A stretch of DNA of 64,000 nucleotides from the NCBI GenBank assembly GCA_017409345.1, contig JAFQSX010000013.1, positions 52,199-116,198 of the forward strand, written 5' to 3'. The translations under genes were made by a program, and so were the position numbers. Shown here piece by piece: positions 16,234 to 24,370 of this stretch (position 1 is its first letter; each line of letters begins with the position of its first letter). Below the pieces are notes generated by a model that had not been told where the DNA came from, searched no databases, and worked only from the letters and a program-made list of their open reading frames with translations. This stretch comes from Muribaculaceae bacterium. GTDB taxonomy: Bacteria; Bacteroidota; Bacteroidia; Bacteroidales; Muribaculaceae.

Positions 16234-17229
16234 ATGAATCAAAATATAATATTATATGAGTCGGGAGATGGCAAGATAAGAGTGTCATTATTTGAACGAG
16301 ATGGCTCGGTGTGGTTGAATCAAGTTCAACTTGCAGAACTTTTTGCCACCTCTAAGCAAAATATAAGCTTGCATATAAATAATATCGTAAAAGACAGTGA
16401 GTTAGATGTAAATTCAGTTGTCAAGGAATACTTGACAACTGCCTCAGATGGTAAAACATATAAGGTATTGTACTATTCATTGGATATGATAATGGCCATT
16501 GGTTTTAGAGTGCGTTCGGTGAGAGGTGTACAGTTCCGACAATGGGCCAATAGAAACTTGAGAGAGTTTTTGCAAAAAGGCTTTATGATTGATGATGAGC
16601 GATTAAAGAATCCCGATGGGCGCCCGGATTATTTTGATGAATTGCTTGCACGAATCAGAGACATTAGGGCTTCGGAAAAACGATTTTATCAAAAGGTTCG
16701 AGATTTGTTTGCCTTAAGTATCGATTACGATAAGACCGATAAAGCAACACAAATGTTTTATGCTGCAACACAAAACAAACTATTATATGCTATTACAGGA
16801 CGTACAGCCGCTGAAATAATAGTTGATAGGGCAAAAAGTGAAGAGGAGAATATGGGGCTTACTTCATGGAAAGGAAATATAGTAAGAAAACAAGATATAA
16901 TAATCGCTAAGAATTATTTGACCAACGATGAACTTGATTCATTAAATAGATTGGTTGTAATCTTCCTCGAAACTGCTGAATTTAGAGCAAAAAATCGCCA
17001 AAACCTCACTATGGATTTCTGGCGCGAAAATGTAGACCGAATCTTGGTGTCTAATGACCAACAATTACTCATTGGAGCAGGAAGTGTAAGCAATTTGCAG
17101 ATGGAATCACATGTTCGTCAAGTTTATGAAGAATATGATGCACGTCGCAAGAAATTTGAAGCAGAAGAAGCAGATAGAGAAGATTTACAAGATTTATTGG
17201 ATTTAGAAAATGAAATAAAGAAAAGATAA
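16234..17229 (+). CDS. RhuM family protein
   Basis: This 331-residue protein matches the virulence-associated RhuM family. The N-terminus has a helix-turn-helix-like segment, WLNQVQLAELFATSKQNISL (residues 27-46), followed by YYSLDMIMAIGFRVRS and VQFRQWANRNLREFLQKGF, which are highly conserved in RhuM. The C-terminal half carries NKLLYAITGRTAAEIIVDRA and GNIVRKQDIIIAKNYL, reminiscent of Fic/Doc-related folds. RhuM genes commonly lie inside type I restriction-modification operons, but what they do there is not settled. Here the gene immediately precedes the helicase (4-base gap), so it probably belongs to the same system. Confidence 0.9.
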   Translation: MNQNIILYESGDGKIRVSLFERDGSVWLNQVQLAELFATSKQNISLHINNIVKDSELDVNSVVKEYLTTASDGKTYKVLYYSLDMIMAIGFRVRSVRGVQFRQWANRNLREFLQKGFMIDDERLKNPDGRPDYFDELLARIRDIRASEKRFYQKVRDLFALSIDYDKTDKATQMFYAATQNKLLYAITGRTAAEIIVDRAKSEEENMGLTSWKGNIVRKQDIIIAKNYLTNDELDSLNRLVVIFLETAEFRAKNRQNLTMDFWRENVDRILVSNDQQLLIGAGSVSNLQMESHVRQVYEEYDARRKKFEAEEADREDLQDLLDLENEIKKR

Positions 17230-17233
17230 TATC

Positions 17234-19183
17234 ATGGAAAATTTAGTAAATATATCATATAGCCAAACGGGAGTATCTTCAAATGTTGATGAAATGGGTA
17301 TGCGTGAAATGCAACGAATGGTTTATGAACAACGCCATCGCAAATACCTCCTCGTAAAATCACCCCCTGCATCAGGTAAGAGTCGTGCAATGATGTTTGT
17401 GGCTCTTGATAAACTCGCTAATCAAGGGATAAAAAAAGTAATTGTAGCGGTGCCACAAAAGAATATAGGCAGGTCCTTTAATGACACTAATTTAACTCGA
17501 AGTGGCTTCTTTGCCGATTGGAATGTGGCTCGATACTACAACCTTTGTGATTCTGAAAATGAAACAGAAAAGCGACAACGCTTCGTAGAATTTATTGATA
17601 AATCTAATCCAAATAAGATATTGATTTGCACTCATGCTACACTATGTAATGCAATGAAGCATCTTAGTGATGAAAAATTAAATGATTGTCTCTTTGGCAT
17701 TGATGAATATCATCATAGTTCGGCTGATGCCAATAATGGATTGGGTGAAATAGTAAGAAGACTATTACATTCAACTAATGCACATATAATGGCAATGACC
17801 GGTTCGTATTTTAGAGGAGATGCGATCCCGGTAATGCGACCTGAAGATGAAGCTTTATTCTTGCCTGCGATCAATTATAACTATTATCAACAGTTAAATG
17901 GTTATCAGTATCTTAAAAGCCTTGGGATAGGTTATCATTTCTTTCAAGGAAAATATGTATCAGCATTACCTGAAATTCTTGATACAAGCAAGAAAACATT
18001 GATACATATTCCATCGGTGCAAGGTCGTGATGCTTATGCTAATAAGCATGATCAAGTGGCAGATATTATTGCCATAATTGGTGAAGTGGTAGGAGAAGAC
18101 CCTGAACACTTTATAAAAATAGTAAAAACATCGGATGGTAGATTATTGAAAGTTGGAGACCTGGTAGAAGATAACATAAGTTGTCGCAGAGCATTGCAAG
18201 CCTATCTGCAACGAATGAATAAGCCTGAGGCTCTTGATATTCTCATTGCATTGGGCACTGCCAAAGAGGGGTTTGATTGGCAATGGTGTGAAGTGTGTTT
18301 AACTGTTGGTATTAGAGCCTCACTGACCGAAGTTGTACAGATTATAGGTCGCTGTACTCGTGATTGTGAGGGTAAGACTCATGCACAGTTTACTAATCTC
18401 ATACCATGTCCTGACGCTAGTCAAGAAAAGGTGAATGTGGCAGTAAATGATATGCTTAAAGCAATTACCGTATCATTACTTATGGAGCAAGTAATGGCTC
18501 CAAAATGGGATTTCAAGACTAAGCGTGATGATGACGAAGAGGAAGGGAATGGCGAAAATCGAACTTTGAAGGTCAAAGGATTGACAAATGCTACACCAAA
18601 GGCTCAAGCAATTATCGACAATGATATGACTGAGCTGAAGGCAGAAATACTGGCAAGTGATATTATAAAACAAGCAATGTCAAGTAATATCATTGGTGAA
18701 GAAATAACGCAAGTGCTAATTCCTAAAATCATTCAACGCAGATACCCTACACTGACTGAAGAAGAAGTAGAACAAGTGCGTCAGCGCGTGGTATTGTCAA
18801 CTGCAATTCAAGGGGAAGAAGTACAAGAAGGATCTAATGGTCAAAAGTTTATTAGAGTAGCAGGTAAGTTTGTTGAGGTGAATAAACTATCGATAAACCT
18901 CATTGATAGCATAAATCCATTTCAAAGAGCATACGAGATATTATCAAAATCAATCACTCCTGAGGTGCTTCGCACTATTGAATATGTGATAGAAGACCAA
19001 CGTAATGATATGACAAAGGAAGAAGCGATATTGCTTTGTCAAAAATATTTGCCTAAATATCGAGAGAATCACAATGGCGAAGTGCCTCAACTAAATGACC
19101 CGGAACCATTGAACAAACGCATCGCACAAGCAATAGCGTATATTCAGAATATGATACGTAAAGGTGAAATCAAAAGGTCGTAA
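17234..19183 (+). CDS. SF2 DEAD/DEAH-type helicase (YeeB-like)
   Basis: The 649-residue protein has the superfamily 2 motifs: Walker A in KSPPASGKSRAMM (about residues 42-53), Walker B/motif II as GIDEYHHSS (about residue 154), motif III-like MTGSYFRG (about 192), motif V in GTAKEGFDWQW and motif VI QIIGRCTRD (about 368). The rest is a helical C-terminal region. Such helicases couple ATP hydrolysis to DNA translocation, as in type I and type III restriction enzymes. It is followed 6 bases later by a GIY-YIG nuclease gene and is preceded by RhuM. As I recall it, the order methyltransferase-helicase-small nuclease matches yeeA-yeeB-yeeC of Bacillus subtilis. Confidence 0.9.
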   Translation: MENLVNISYSQTGVSSNVDEMGMREMQRMVYEQRHRKYLLVKSPPASGKSRAMMFVALDKLANQGIKKVIVAVPQKNIGRSFNDTNLTRSGFFADWNVARYYNLCDSENETEKRQRFVEFIDKSNPNKILICTHATLCNAMKHLSDEKLNDCLFGIDEYHHSSADANNGLGEIVRRLLHSTNAHIMAMTGSYFRGDAIPVMRPEDEALFLPAINYNYYQQLNGYQYLKSLGIGYHFFQGKYVSALPEILDTSKKTLIHIPSVQGRDAYANKHDQVADIIAIIGEVVGEDPEHFIKIVKTSDGRLLKVGDLVEDNISCRRALQAYLQRMNKPEALDILIALGTAKEGFDWQWCEVCLTVGIRASLTEVVQIIGRCTRDCEGKTHAQFTNLIPCPDASQEKVNVAVNDMLKAITVSLLMEQVMAPKWDFKTKRDDDEEEGNGENRTLKVKGLTNATPKAQAIIDNDMTELKAEILASDIIKQAMSSNIIGEEITQVLIPKIIQRRYPTLTEEEVEQVRQRVVLSTAIQGEEVQEGSNGQKFIRVAGKFVEVNKLSINLIDSINPFQRAYEILSKSITPEVLRTIEYVIEDQRNDMTKEEAILLCQKYLPKYRENHNGEVPQLNDPEPLNKRIAQAIAYIQNMIRKGEIKRS

Positions 19184-19189
19184 TGAATT

Positions 19190-20341
19190 ATGGATAAGTG
19201 GGATTTAATGCTTTTAGAGGTTATAAAAGATCCGATATTTGCCAATATCAAGCCAGCACAACCTCGTCCGACATCAAATGATAGGCTGATAAAATCATTT
19301 AATGAAATAACTGATTTTGTAGAACAAAATGGACGTATTCCAGATAAGAATGGACCATTTGCCGAAAAGTCATTGATGAAACGACTTGAAGGGATTATTG
19401 CTGATGAGGCAAAACGAGAGAAGTGCCGACCATATGATACTCTTAATTTGCTTAATACGGAAATCGAAAAGACCGAAGATGAAAAACTTGCAGAGATAGT
19501 AAAAGATCCAATATTCAATGTGTCAGCAGAGTCATCATCGTTATTTGATATTCCCGCATATATGAAAGAAGCTGAAGAACGAGCTAAGGCTGAGTATATA
19601 GCAAAACGCAAAAAATGTGAGGATTTTGATGAATATGAACCAATGTTTAAGAATGTACATCAAAAATTGAAAGATGGCTCTTGTAAATTGGTGAAATTCA
19701 AAGAAACTCACATGACAGAGGGAACATTCTTTGTTGTAGGTGGAGTATTGACATATTTGGACAAAGTTCATGCTTTAAAAAAAGATAATAATCACAAAAT
19801 AGATGGACGTACTCGTTGTATATATGAAAATGGTACTGAATCCGATATCCTTATCAGGACATTAGGAAAATCAATATATATTGATGGTTATACTGTGCAG
19901 TTCCTTGATGAAGATATTAATGAGTATGTGCAAAAGAAATTCACTGTAGGTGACTTAGATGTGAGTAGTGGTATTATATATGTATTGCGTTCAATGTCGG
20001 AAGATGAACAGATAAAATCAATCAAAAATTTATATAAGATAGGTTTTACTCGTAAAAGTGTGGAAGAACGTATTGCAAATGCAAAGCATGAGCCTACTTA
20101 CTTATATGCCGATGTTGAGATTGTTGCCGAATGGCAAGTATATAACATTAAGGCCATAGAATTAGAGACTGCAATACATAGATTATTCAGAAATGTACAA
20201 TTAGCTTTATCGGCTGGAATATATGTGCCTAAAGAATGGTATGTAGTGCCATATCACATAATCGAAGAAGGTATAACACGATTAATCAATGGCGAAAGAA
20301 TTAAGTATGATGCCCGATTGCAAACTATAATTACTGAATAA
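19190..20341 (+). CDS. GIY-YIG nuclease family protein (T5orf172/MUG113 type)
   Basis: Of the 383 residues, the last 125 form a GIY-YIG domain: GIIYVLRSM (the GIY strand, about residue 260), LYKIGFTRKSVEERI (the YIG strand and the conserved arginine) and ELETAIHRLF (the catalytic glutamate and histidine), ending with KEWYVV. This LE-x3-H variant is typical of T5orf172/MUG113 proteins. The N-terminal 250 residues are mostly charged and helical, with a short repeat of KDPIF (residues 13 and 105). It is the last gene of the island and could provide the DNA-cleaving activity that the methyltransferase lacks. GIY-YIG nucleases cut one strand per domain. Confidence 0.85.
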   Translation: MDKWDLMLLEVIKDPIFANIKPAQPRPTSNDRLIKSFNEITDFVEQNGRIPDKNGPFAEKSLMKRLEGIIADEAKREKCRPYDTLNLLNTEIEKTEDEKLAEIVKDPIFNVSAESSSLFDIPAYMKEAEERAKAEYIAKRKKCEDFDEYEPMFKNVHQKLKDGSCKLVKFKETHMTEGTFFVVGGVLTYLDKVHALKKDNNHKIDGRTRCIYENGTESDILIRTLGKSIYIDGYTVQFLDEDINEYVQKKFTVGDLDVSSGIIYVLRSMSEDEQIKSIKNLYKIGFTRKSVEERIANAKHEPTYLYADVEIVAEWQVYNIKAIELETAIHRLFRNVQLALSAGIYVPKEWYVVPYHIIEEGITRLINGERIKYDARLQTIITE

Positions 20342-20374
20342 CTATTTTGTAGCATAAGTTGCGCCTTTCGGGTG

Positions 20375-20956
20375 TTATTTCTTAACCTTATCGGGGTTCT
20401 TGGCGATGAATTCTTTCCAAGAACGGCATCCTTTGTCTATTTGAGGACGTGTAGATTCGTAAAAATGGCATAAAGCAGCCCCGAGTGCATCGGTGGCATC
20501 GAGTTGGGGTAGTAGGTTTTCACGAGGGATATTGAGAATGCGTCGCAACATTTCTTGCACTTGCTCTTTACTTGCTGCACCATTGCCTGTAATAGCCATT
20601 TTAATCTTACGTGGTTCATATTCTGTAATTGGTACATCTCGAGCCAATGCTGCAGCCATTGCCACTCCTTGAGCTCGACCAAGTTTGAGCATAGATTGCA
20701 CGTTTTTGCCAAAGAAGGGTGCTTCGATTGCCATTTCATCAGGAAGATATTGCTCTACAAGCATTGTAACTCTTTCAAAAATGCGAGATAGACGCAGGTA
20801 ATGGCTTTCAAATTTACTTAATTCAATCACTCCGAGGGCAATCATTGATGGCGTTTTGCCTTTGATGCCTAGAATCCCATAACCCATCACATTTGTGCCG
20901 GGGTCAATGCCTATTATTATACGGTCCCATTCGCGAAGTGACTTGCTTGAATTCAT
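20375..20956 (-). CDS. ruvC: Holliday junction resolvase RuvC
   Basis: RuvC cuts Holliday junctions made by RuvAB branch migration. The 193 residues show all the catalytic acids: IGIDPGTN (D near residue 17), MAIEAPFF (E near 76), and [15 protein letters not shown] (two aspartates near 147-150). The alternative ruvC landmarks [17 protein letters not shown] and [21 protein letters not shown] are present. Its 3' end faces the nuclease gene of the island, with a 33-base gap, so it forms the right core border of the island. The dispersed repeat lies just upstream of its start, between it and the DUF4286 gene. Confidence 0.97.
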   Translation of the reverse strand: MNSSKSLREWDRIIIGIDPGTNVMGYGILGIKGKTPSMIALGVIELSKFESHYLRLSRIFERVTMLVEQYLPDEMAIEAPFFGKNVQSMLKLGRAQGVAMAAALARDVPITEYEPRKIKMAITGNGAASKEQVQEMLRRILNIPRENLLPQLDATDALGAALCHFYESTRPQIDKGCRSWKEFIAKNPDKVKK

Positions 20957-20989
20957 AATCTAAAATAATGCGAAACTTTATTAATGCGG

Positions 20990-21205
20990 AATGCGGAATT
21001 ATGACCACCTCCCCCCTTCGGGGTACTCCTCCTATTTTTCTTCGAAAAACAAGAGGAGAGTTATTGCTCTCATTGGAGCCATTGTTCCTCCTAAAATTTT
21101 TCAAATCTCAAGAGGAGAGTTACACCTCTCAACTTTCAACTCTCAATTTCTTCGGTCGAGCCTCAGCGAGCCCTTTGGGGGGCTCAACTCATTATTTCCA
21201 TATAG
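20990..21205. repeat. Dispersed 3'-end repeat, copy D (composite)
   Basis: This 215-base stretch without a gene contains two modules of the repeat family. The first is ACCACCTCC, CCTTCGGGGTACTCCTCCT, followed by CAAGAGGAGAGTT (also at 62520-62580). The second is TTCGGTCGAGCCTCAGCGAG, CCCTTTGGGG, a diverged inverted core. AAGAGGAGAGTTA occurs twice. The core overlaps the stop codon of the DUF4286 gene. Confidence 0.7.
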
Positions 21206-21489
21206 GTGGTGAAGTGGAGTATCCGTTCTCCAACTTCGCGAGCGAGAGCATCTTTGAGTTGTGCCGAGGTGGAGTCATGCCATGCTTCGGCATCCCTATG
21301 CGAAGATGCTTGCAGTTGAACAGCATAACTTGTTGCTTCGGGGTCCACTTGAGTCATGATGCGAGTGAATAGCGGATTTTTGAATAGTCCGCTATCCATT
21401 GCAACAGGTAAATATATCTCTTTAACCCATTTGATAAAAAGGGCATCGACTGATTTATGAACGTGAAATGTTGTGTTTAGTAGGGTCAT
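21184..21489 (-). CDS. DUF4286 family protein
   Basis: This small 101-residue protein begins MTLLNTTFHVHKSVDALFIKW and continues with KEIYLPVAMDSGLF, matching DUF4286, a conserved Bacteroidota family of unknown function that often lies next to ruvC, as it does here. The stop codon TGA falls in the dispersed repeat. It overlaps the GYF-domain gene by one base, so it is likely translated from the same messenger. No signal peptide or membrane segment is seen. Confidence 0.85.
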   Translation of the reverse strand: MTLLNTTFHVHKSVDALFIKWVKEIYLPVAMDSGLFKNPLFTRIMTQVDPEATSYAVQLQASSHRDAEAWHDSTSAQLKDALAREVGERILHFTTYMEIMS

Positions 21490-22049
21490 TAATAATAGAA
21501 ATTATTAAGTTCGGATGCTTCATCTATAATTTCAAAAAAAGCGACTCCTATTATAGCATATATGACAAAATATATAGCGACTATTACTGCTGCAGCAATG
21601 ATGCTACCGATAGCCCAACCTTTGGCATTCTTCGCGTTGTTAGAGGCTTTGTCATAATTACCTTGTTTCCATTTGTTTTCAACATTTAGAGAATAAACTA
21701 ATGCAATAATACCAATAGGTAATGGGAAGCAACAAATCAATGTAATGATTGTTGCGGCAATAGACAATCCAAGATGATTGTCGGGACATGGTTGAGTCGG
21801 TTGAGGTGTATTATGTCCATATTGAGGCGGTTGTTGTGAGTATTGGCTATAATTAGGAGTACTGGGAGGAGGGGGAGGAGTTGTCCCTAATTGTAAAATA
21901 GATGCTATTTCAGGAATATCTTTTGCTTTGCCCCATTGAGCCATTCCTTCATGCCACACATTTGTTTCGCCGGTAATGCCTTTACTGCGTAATTGATCAA
22001 TTGTAAGAGGGCCAACTTGTTGGCCGTTTTCGATAATAAAGTAGTTCAT
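21489..22049 (-). CDS. GYF_2 (DUF4339) plus CD225-like membrane protein
   Basis: The 186 residues begin with a GYF_2 domain (MNYFIIENGQQVGPLTIDQL, with WHEGMAQWGKAKDIPEI), continue through a proline-rich linker of repeated PPPP and QPP elements, and end with two hydrophobic segments (about residues 97-122 and 146-175) that flank KWKQGNYDKASNNAKNAKGW, the pattern of the CD225/dispanin group. GYF_2 domains bind proline-rich or flexible peptides, so an interaction with its own linker is possible. Its neighbour at 22062 is a paralogue with the same architecture. Function unknown. Confidence 0.85.
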   Translation of the reverse strand: MNYFIIENGQQVGPLTIDQLRSKGITGETNVWHEGMAQWGKAKDIPEIASILQLGTTPPPPPSTPNYSQYSQQPPQYGHNTPQPTQPCPDNHLGLSIAATIITLICCFPLPIGIIALVYSLNVENKWKQGNYDKASNNAKNAKGWAIGSIIAAAVIVAIYFVIYAIIGVAFFEIIDEASELNNFYY

Positions 22050-22061
22050 AATATAAAAAAA

Positions 22062-22556
22062 TTATAGATGTTCAATTGTAATGATAGTAAAAAAAGTCCC
22101 CCAAATAACAAATGGCAATGCTAATGTGCATATTCCCCAAATTTTAGCATGTTTAGCATAGTTTTCGGCTCTTGTATATTCACCTCGTTTCCATTTGTTT
22201 TCTACGTTTAGAGAATATATAAGAGATACAACTCCCAAGGGGATGAAATAACAACCAAAAAAGGTTATGATAGTTGCAATAATTGCCAATGTTTTATAAT
22301 CATTTGGATAAGGACGATCGGGAGAAGGTAGATTATATCCATAAGGAGAATATGTATTGTAGATATGTGGCGGTGGAGTCTCACCGGGCAATGGTGGCTG
22401 TGCAAAGTCGATCAACTCAGGAATGTTTTTTACACAAGTCCATTGTGCCATACCTTCACGCCATACTTGGGTGTTGATGGTTATGCCTCTTTTTTTTAGT
22501 TGTTCAATATTGAATGGACCATATTGCTGACCATTCTCAAGAATATAATATCCCAT
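22062..22556 (-). CDS. GYF_2 plus CD225-like membrane protein, paralogue
   Basis: This 164-residue protein repeats the layout of its neighbour: GYF_2 at residues 1-50 (MGYYILENGQQYGPFNIEQL, WREGMAQWTCVKNIPEL), proline-rich linker, then two membrane segments around KWKRGEYTRAENYAKHAKIW. The shared VYSLNVENKWK/IYSLNVENKWK block shows tandem duplication. The 12-base spacing suggests co-transcription with the paralogue, the DUF4286 gene and the glycosyltransferase gene 3 bases upstream. Dispanin-like proteins in bacteria are not characterised. Confidence 0.82.
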   Translation of the reverse strand: MGYYILENGQQYGPFNIEQLKKRGITINTQVWREGMAQWTCVKNIPELIDFAQPPLPGETPPPHIYNTYSPYGYNLPSPDRPYPNDYKTLAIIATIITFFGCYFIPLGVVSLIYSLNVENKWKRGEYTRAENYAKHAKIWGICTLALPFVIWGTFFTIITIEHL

Positions 22557-22559
22557 AAG

Positions 22560-23324
22560 TCATTTAATTTGAGACGCTTTTTTGTCAATGCGTCGTTGTT
22601 TTAGAAATCGGGGTATAAATTTGAGGTGTCGTAATATGGTAGGTATGGTTCCATAATAGTAACACATAATCTTAAATCTCTCTTTAAGTGATGCCTTGCG
22701 ATTGGCAGTGGTTAATCCTTCGCTCAAGTAGTCAATAATGGTTTGAGGAATATATACATTATTGCGAGAGTGTTGGAGGCAACGGATGCACCATTCATAG
22801 TCGGCTGAGAAACGATAGCGCAAGTCGTAATGCCCGGTTATGCGACGTAATGCAATAAATGCCTGATGACACACCAACATCCCTTCAGCAAAACTTTTTA
22901 GGGTTAACTCTTCGGGTGCGGTTAAGTGTCGGTCGCCAATACGTTGGCGTTTAGTATTTACAAGTTGAGTTTGTCCATATACGATGCCGGGAAAATCGTG
23001 GTTCATGATCACATCAGCAATCTTTTGAAGAGTGTCGGGTGAATGAAAGGCATCTCCGGCATTGAGAAAAATTAGATATTCGCCTGTGGCAATATCAATG
23101 GCTTTATTCATTGCGTCATATAAGCCCTTGTCGGGACTTGAGATGATGCGAGCATTAGGAATATTGGCGTTGTTGGCTAATTCTACTGTGTTGTCTTTTG
23201 ATACACCATCCATGACGATGTATTCATATAATTTACACGACTGTTCTTTTACGCTCGCAAGAGTTGCAGGCAATGTTTCGGCAGCGTTATATGTAACGGT
23301 TATAATGCTGAATAAAGGCGACAT
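22560..23324 (-). CDS. Family 2 glycosyltransferase
   Basis: The 254-residue enzyme has the GT2 GT-A fold: FSIITVTYNAAETLPATLAS at the N-terminus, YIVMDGVSKDNTVELA, ISSPDKGLYDAMNKAIDIAT and YLIFLNAGDAF, in which the NAGD holds the DxD-like metal site. The pattern is that of the colanic acid/WcaA type glycosyltransferases. It likely transfers a sugar to a lipid-linked or polysaccharide acceptor, but donor and acceptor cannot be deduced. It starts an operon running through the GYF proteins and is divergent from the EamA gene. Confidence 0.88.
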   Translation of the reverse strand: MSPLFSIITVTYNAAETLPATLASVKEQSCKLYEYIVMDGVSKDNTVELANNANIPNARIISSPDKGLYDAMNKAIDIATGEYLIFLNAGDAFHSPDTLQKIADVIMNHDFPGIVYGQTQLVNTKRQRIGDRHLTAPEELTLKSFAEGMLVCHQAFIALRRITGHYDLRYRFSADYEWCIRCLQHSRNNVYIPQTIIDYLSEGLTTANRKASLKERFKIMCYYYGTIPTILRHLKFIPRFLKQRRIDKKASQIK

Positions 23325-23409
23325 ATCTTATATCAAATATTATAATACACAAAATTAGTGATAATAATTGAGAATAGCATAAAAGTCGCAAAGATTGTTG
23401 AAAAATATG

Positions 23410-23417
23410 TAATTTTG
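23410..23417 (+). promoter_or_regulatory. -7 box of the EamA gene
   Basis: TAATTTTG followed by CAG is a TAnnTTTG box 21 bases before the ATG at 23439. It lies inside the upstream extension of the reading frame (which opens at 23358), which argues that the true start is 23439. No clean -33 element at 19 bases was found. Confidence 0.5.
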
Positions 23418-23438
23418 CAGTCGCAAATTTTTGAAGTT

Positions 23439-24314
23439 ATGTGGATCTTATTGGCAATAGTCTCAGCATTGTGCCTCGGTGTATATGATATTTTTAAGAA
23501 ATTGTCACTAAATGGCAATAATGTGCTTACGGTGTTGTTTCTCAATACGCTATTTGGAGCATTGTTAATGTCACCGGTGATTTATGATTGTTTGATTGAT
23601 GGTAATGTTGGCTTAGGAAATACTGCGACCGGGCATTTTTATATACTAATTAAATCATTTATTGTTTTGACATCATGGCTTTTGGGCTATTTCGGGCTCA
23701 AACACTTGCCATTAACTATTGCCGGTCCAATTAATGCAACTCGGCCGGTTATGGTACTTGTTGGAGCAATGTTGATATTTGGAGAACGATTGAATTTGAT
23801 GCAATGGGGTGGAGTAGTTCTCGGTATATCGTCGTTATATCTAATTAGTCGCATAGGGGGCAAAGAGGGAATATTGATAAAACATAACCGATGGCTATGG
23901 CTCAGTTTTGGAGCAATGATAATGGGTGCTGTGAGTGGATTGTATGATAAATATTTGCTCAGACATTATGACCCACTTGAAGTACAAGCCTGGTACTCGT
24001 TTTATCAGTTTGTGATTATGAGTGTTACTATTGCTGTGATTAAAAAGGTGAAGAAAGATAATGCCCCATTCCAATGGCGATGGACGATTCCATGTATTGC
24101 CATATTTCTGACTATTGCTGATATTGCATATTTTTATTCATTGTCAATCGATGATTCAATGATATCAGTTGTGTCAATGATACGCCGAGGCAGTGTTATT
24201 GTTTCATTCTTGTTTGGAGTAGTGATACTTCATGAAAAGAATGTAAAACTGAAGATTATAGATCTGTCGGTGCTATTGGTCGGGTTAGGCTTATTGGTGT
24301 TGGGAAGTCAGTAA
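23439..24314 (+). CDS. EamA-family drug/metabolite transporter
   Basis: From the ATG at 23439 the protein is 291 residues, beginning MWILLAIVSALCLGVYDIFK. It contains ten hydrophobic segments in the two-fold EamA (DMT superfamily) pattern, with GPINATRPVMVLVGAMLIFGERL in the first repeat and a related block MIRRGSVIVSFLFGVVILHEKN in the second. Members carry sugars, amino acids or drugs across the inner membrane, but the substrate is unknown. The longer frame starting at 23358 would put 27 residues in front of the membrane start and is rejected because a -7 box falls there. A strong terminator follows. Confidence 0.87.
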   Translation: MWILLAIVSALCLGVYDIFKKLSLNGNNVLTVLFLNTLFGALLMSPVIYDCLIDGNVGLGNTATGHFYILIKSFIVLTSWLLGYFGLKHLPLTIAGPINATRPVMVLVGAMLIFGERLNLMQWGGVVLGISSLYLISRIGGKEGILIKHNRWLWLSFGAMIMGAVSGLYDKYLLRHYDPLEVQAWYSFYQFVIMSVTIAVIKKVKKDNAPFQWRWTIPCIAIFLTIADIAYFYSLSIDDSMISVVSMIRRGSVIVSFLFGVVILHEKNVKLKIIDLSVLLVGLGLLVLGSQ

Positions 24315-24318
24315 AATA

Positions 24319-24349
24319 ACAAAGTCTTGCTTAACAAGCAAGACTTTGT
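24319..24349. terminator. Bidirectional terminator hairpin
   Basis: ACAAAGTCTTGCTT and AAGCAAGACTTTGT form a perfect 14-bp stem around a three-base loop between the convergent EamA and CotH genes. It can serve both directions, though T tracts are short. Confidence 0.75.
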
Positions 24350-24370
24350 GTTATAGGATTATTCTAAAAC

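Noticed and set aside
23358-23438. N-terminal extension of the EamA gene
   Set aside because: A TAATTTTG promoter box lies in it, and the membrane-like start MWILL begins at 23439.
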